This document shows positions 63,804 through 64,000 of a stretch of DNA of 64,000 bases, in pieces (the first letter of the stretch is position 1; every line of letters begins with the position of its first letter). Below the pieces are notes generated by a model that was not told where the DNA came from, did no database searches, and was given only the letters and a program-made list of their open reading frames with translations. Location of the stretch: NCBI RefSeq assembly GCF_002160255.1, contig NZ_NFKF01000003.1:62001-126000 (forward strand), written 5' to 3'. This DNA comes from Olsenella sp. An188. GTDB taxonomy: Bacteria > Actinomycetota > Coriobacteriia > Coriobacteriales > Atopobiaceae. A program made the translations under genes and the position numbers.

Positions 63804-64000
63804 ATGGGAGCGTTCTTTGGCGCGGTCTCGCACCGTGACGTTGCACTTGACGTGTTCTTTGGCGTGGACTACCACTCTCACCTCGGAACCCGCCGGGCGG
63901 GCATGGTGAGCTGCCGCGAGGGCGGCGGCTTCAACCGCCAGATCCACTCGATCGAGAACACCCCCTTCCGCACCAAGTTCGAGCACGACCTCCCCGCGCT
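63804..64000 (+). CDS. Class II glutamine amidotransferase / amidophosphoribosyltransferase-like protein (5' part)
   Basis: Only the first 65 residues are in the window; the frame is open to the end. DVFFGVDYHSHLGTRRAGM and the following GGFNRQIHSIENTPF match the N-terminal part of PurF-like amidotransferases. The catalytic Cys expected at residue 2 of the family is absent: the protein begins Met-Gly-Ala-Phe-Phe-Gly. It may be a PurF paralogue without glutaminase activity. RBS GAGGAGG. Confidence 0.7.
   Translation, partial: MGAFFGAVSHRDVALDVFFGVDYHSHLGTRRAGMVSCREGGGFNRQIHSIENTPFRTKFEHDLPA

Overview
The window is high-GC DNA (about two thirds G+C by eye) with GTG/TTG starts, strong purine-rich ribosome sites, a mannose-family PTS, D-lactate and glycolytic enzymes, a Tad pilus locus without outer-membrane parts, and a CarD regulator. 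This fits an anaerobic, fermentative, monoderm actinobacterium, most likely a coriobacterium of the Olsenella/Atopobium type. The taxon is an inference; no rRNA is present.

Layout. 1-7.4 kb: a D-2-hydroxyacid dehydrogenase, a GH13 glucosidase, a lower-GC DUF262/HNH gene inserted between two 244-bp direct repeats of the GH13 3' end, pyruvate kinase and D-lactate dehydrogenase. 7.5-11.7 kb: a P-type Ca2+-ATPase with a structured leader, then rsgA. 11.9-21.7 kb: a tightly coupled Tad/Flp pilus operon (CpaB, TadZ, TadA, TadB, TadC, Flp, several TadE/G-like pseudopilins, DUF192 and FHA proteins). 21.7-31.6 kb: a DUF2207 protein, tRNA-Phe, acylphosphatase, a tannase-like lipoprotein lacking its serine, BrnQ, cyclophilin, CarD, an ACT protein and citrate synthase. 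31.6-39.1 kb: Kup, an S10-type peptidase, PepT, a PH-like membrane protein and two HAD phosphatases. 39.4-48.9 kb: an amino-sugar operon: GH35 beta-galactosidase, PTS IIB-IIC-IID-IIA with an embedded helical-repeat protein, a GntR/UTRA repressor, AgaS, NagA and a SIS protein. 49-64 kb: initiator tRNA with a broken half-copy, AmtB-PII, an orphan JetD-like protein, a DUF4190/DUF4352 protein, an HTH/kinase pair, an HNH nuclease, ArsC-like, CutC, pentapeptide and hotdog proteins, a pyrophosphate-type PFK, enolase and the start of a PurF-like gene.

How it works together. The 39-49 kb operon should release galactose and HexNAc from mucin or milk-type glycans, import the amino sugar as its phosphate, deacetylate it (NagA) and isomerise/deaminate it (AgaS). 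Products would enter glycolysis (PFK, enolase, pyruvate kinase) and end in D-lactate.

The most unusual signals are non-coding. (1) A 13-base word, GGCGAGAAGAACC, occurs eight times; its 9-base core about 34 times, on both strands, in genes and between them, and as inverted pairs at two intergenic sites. It behaves like a DNA-uptake sequence, and the window also carries a Tad pilus. (2) Several intergenic regions hold sets of about 24-base repeats arranged as nested inverted pairs (REPIN-like), from at least three sequence families. (3) The DUF262 gene sits between direct repeats that regenerate the 3' end of the neighbouring glucosidase gene, the mark of single-crossover acquisition. Coordinates and counts were read by eye.
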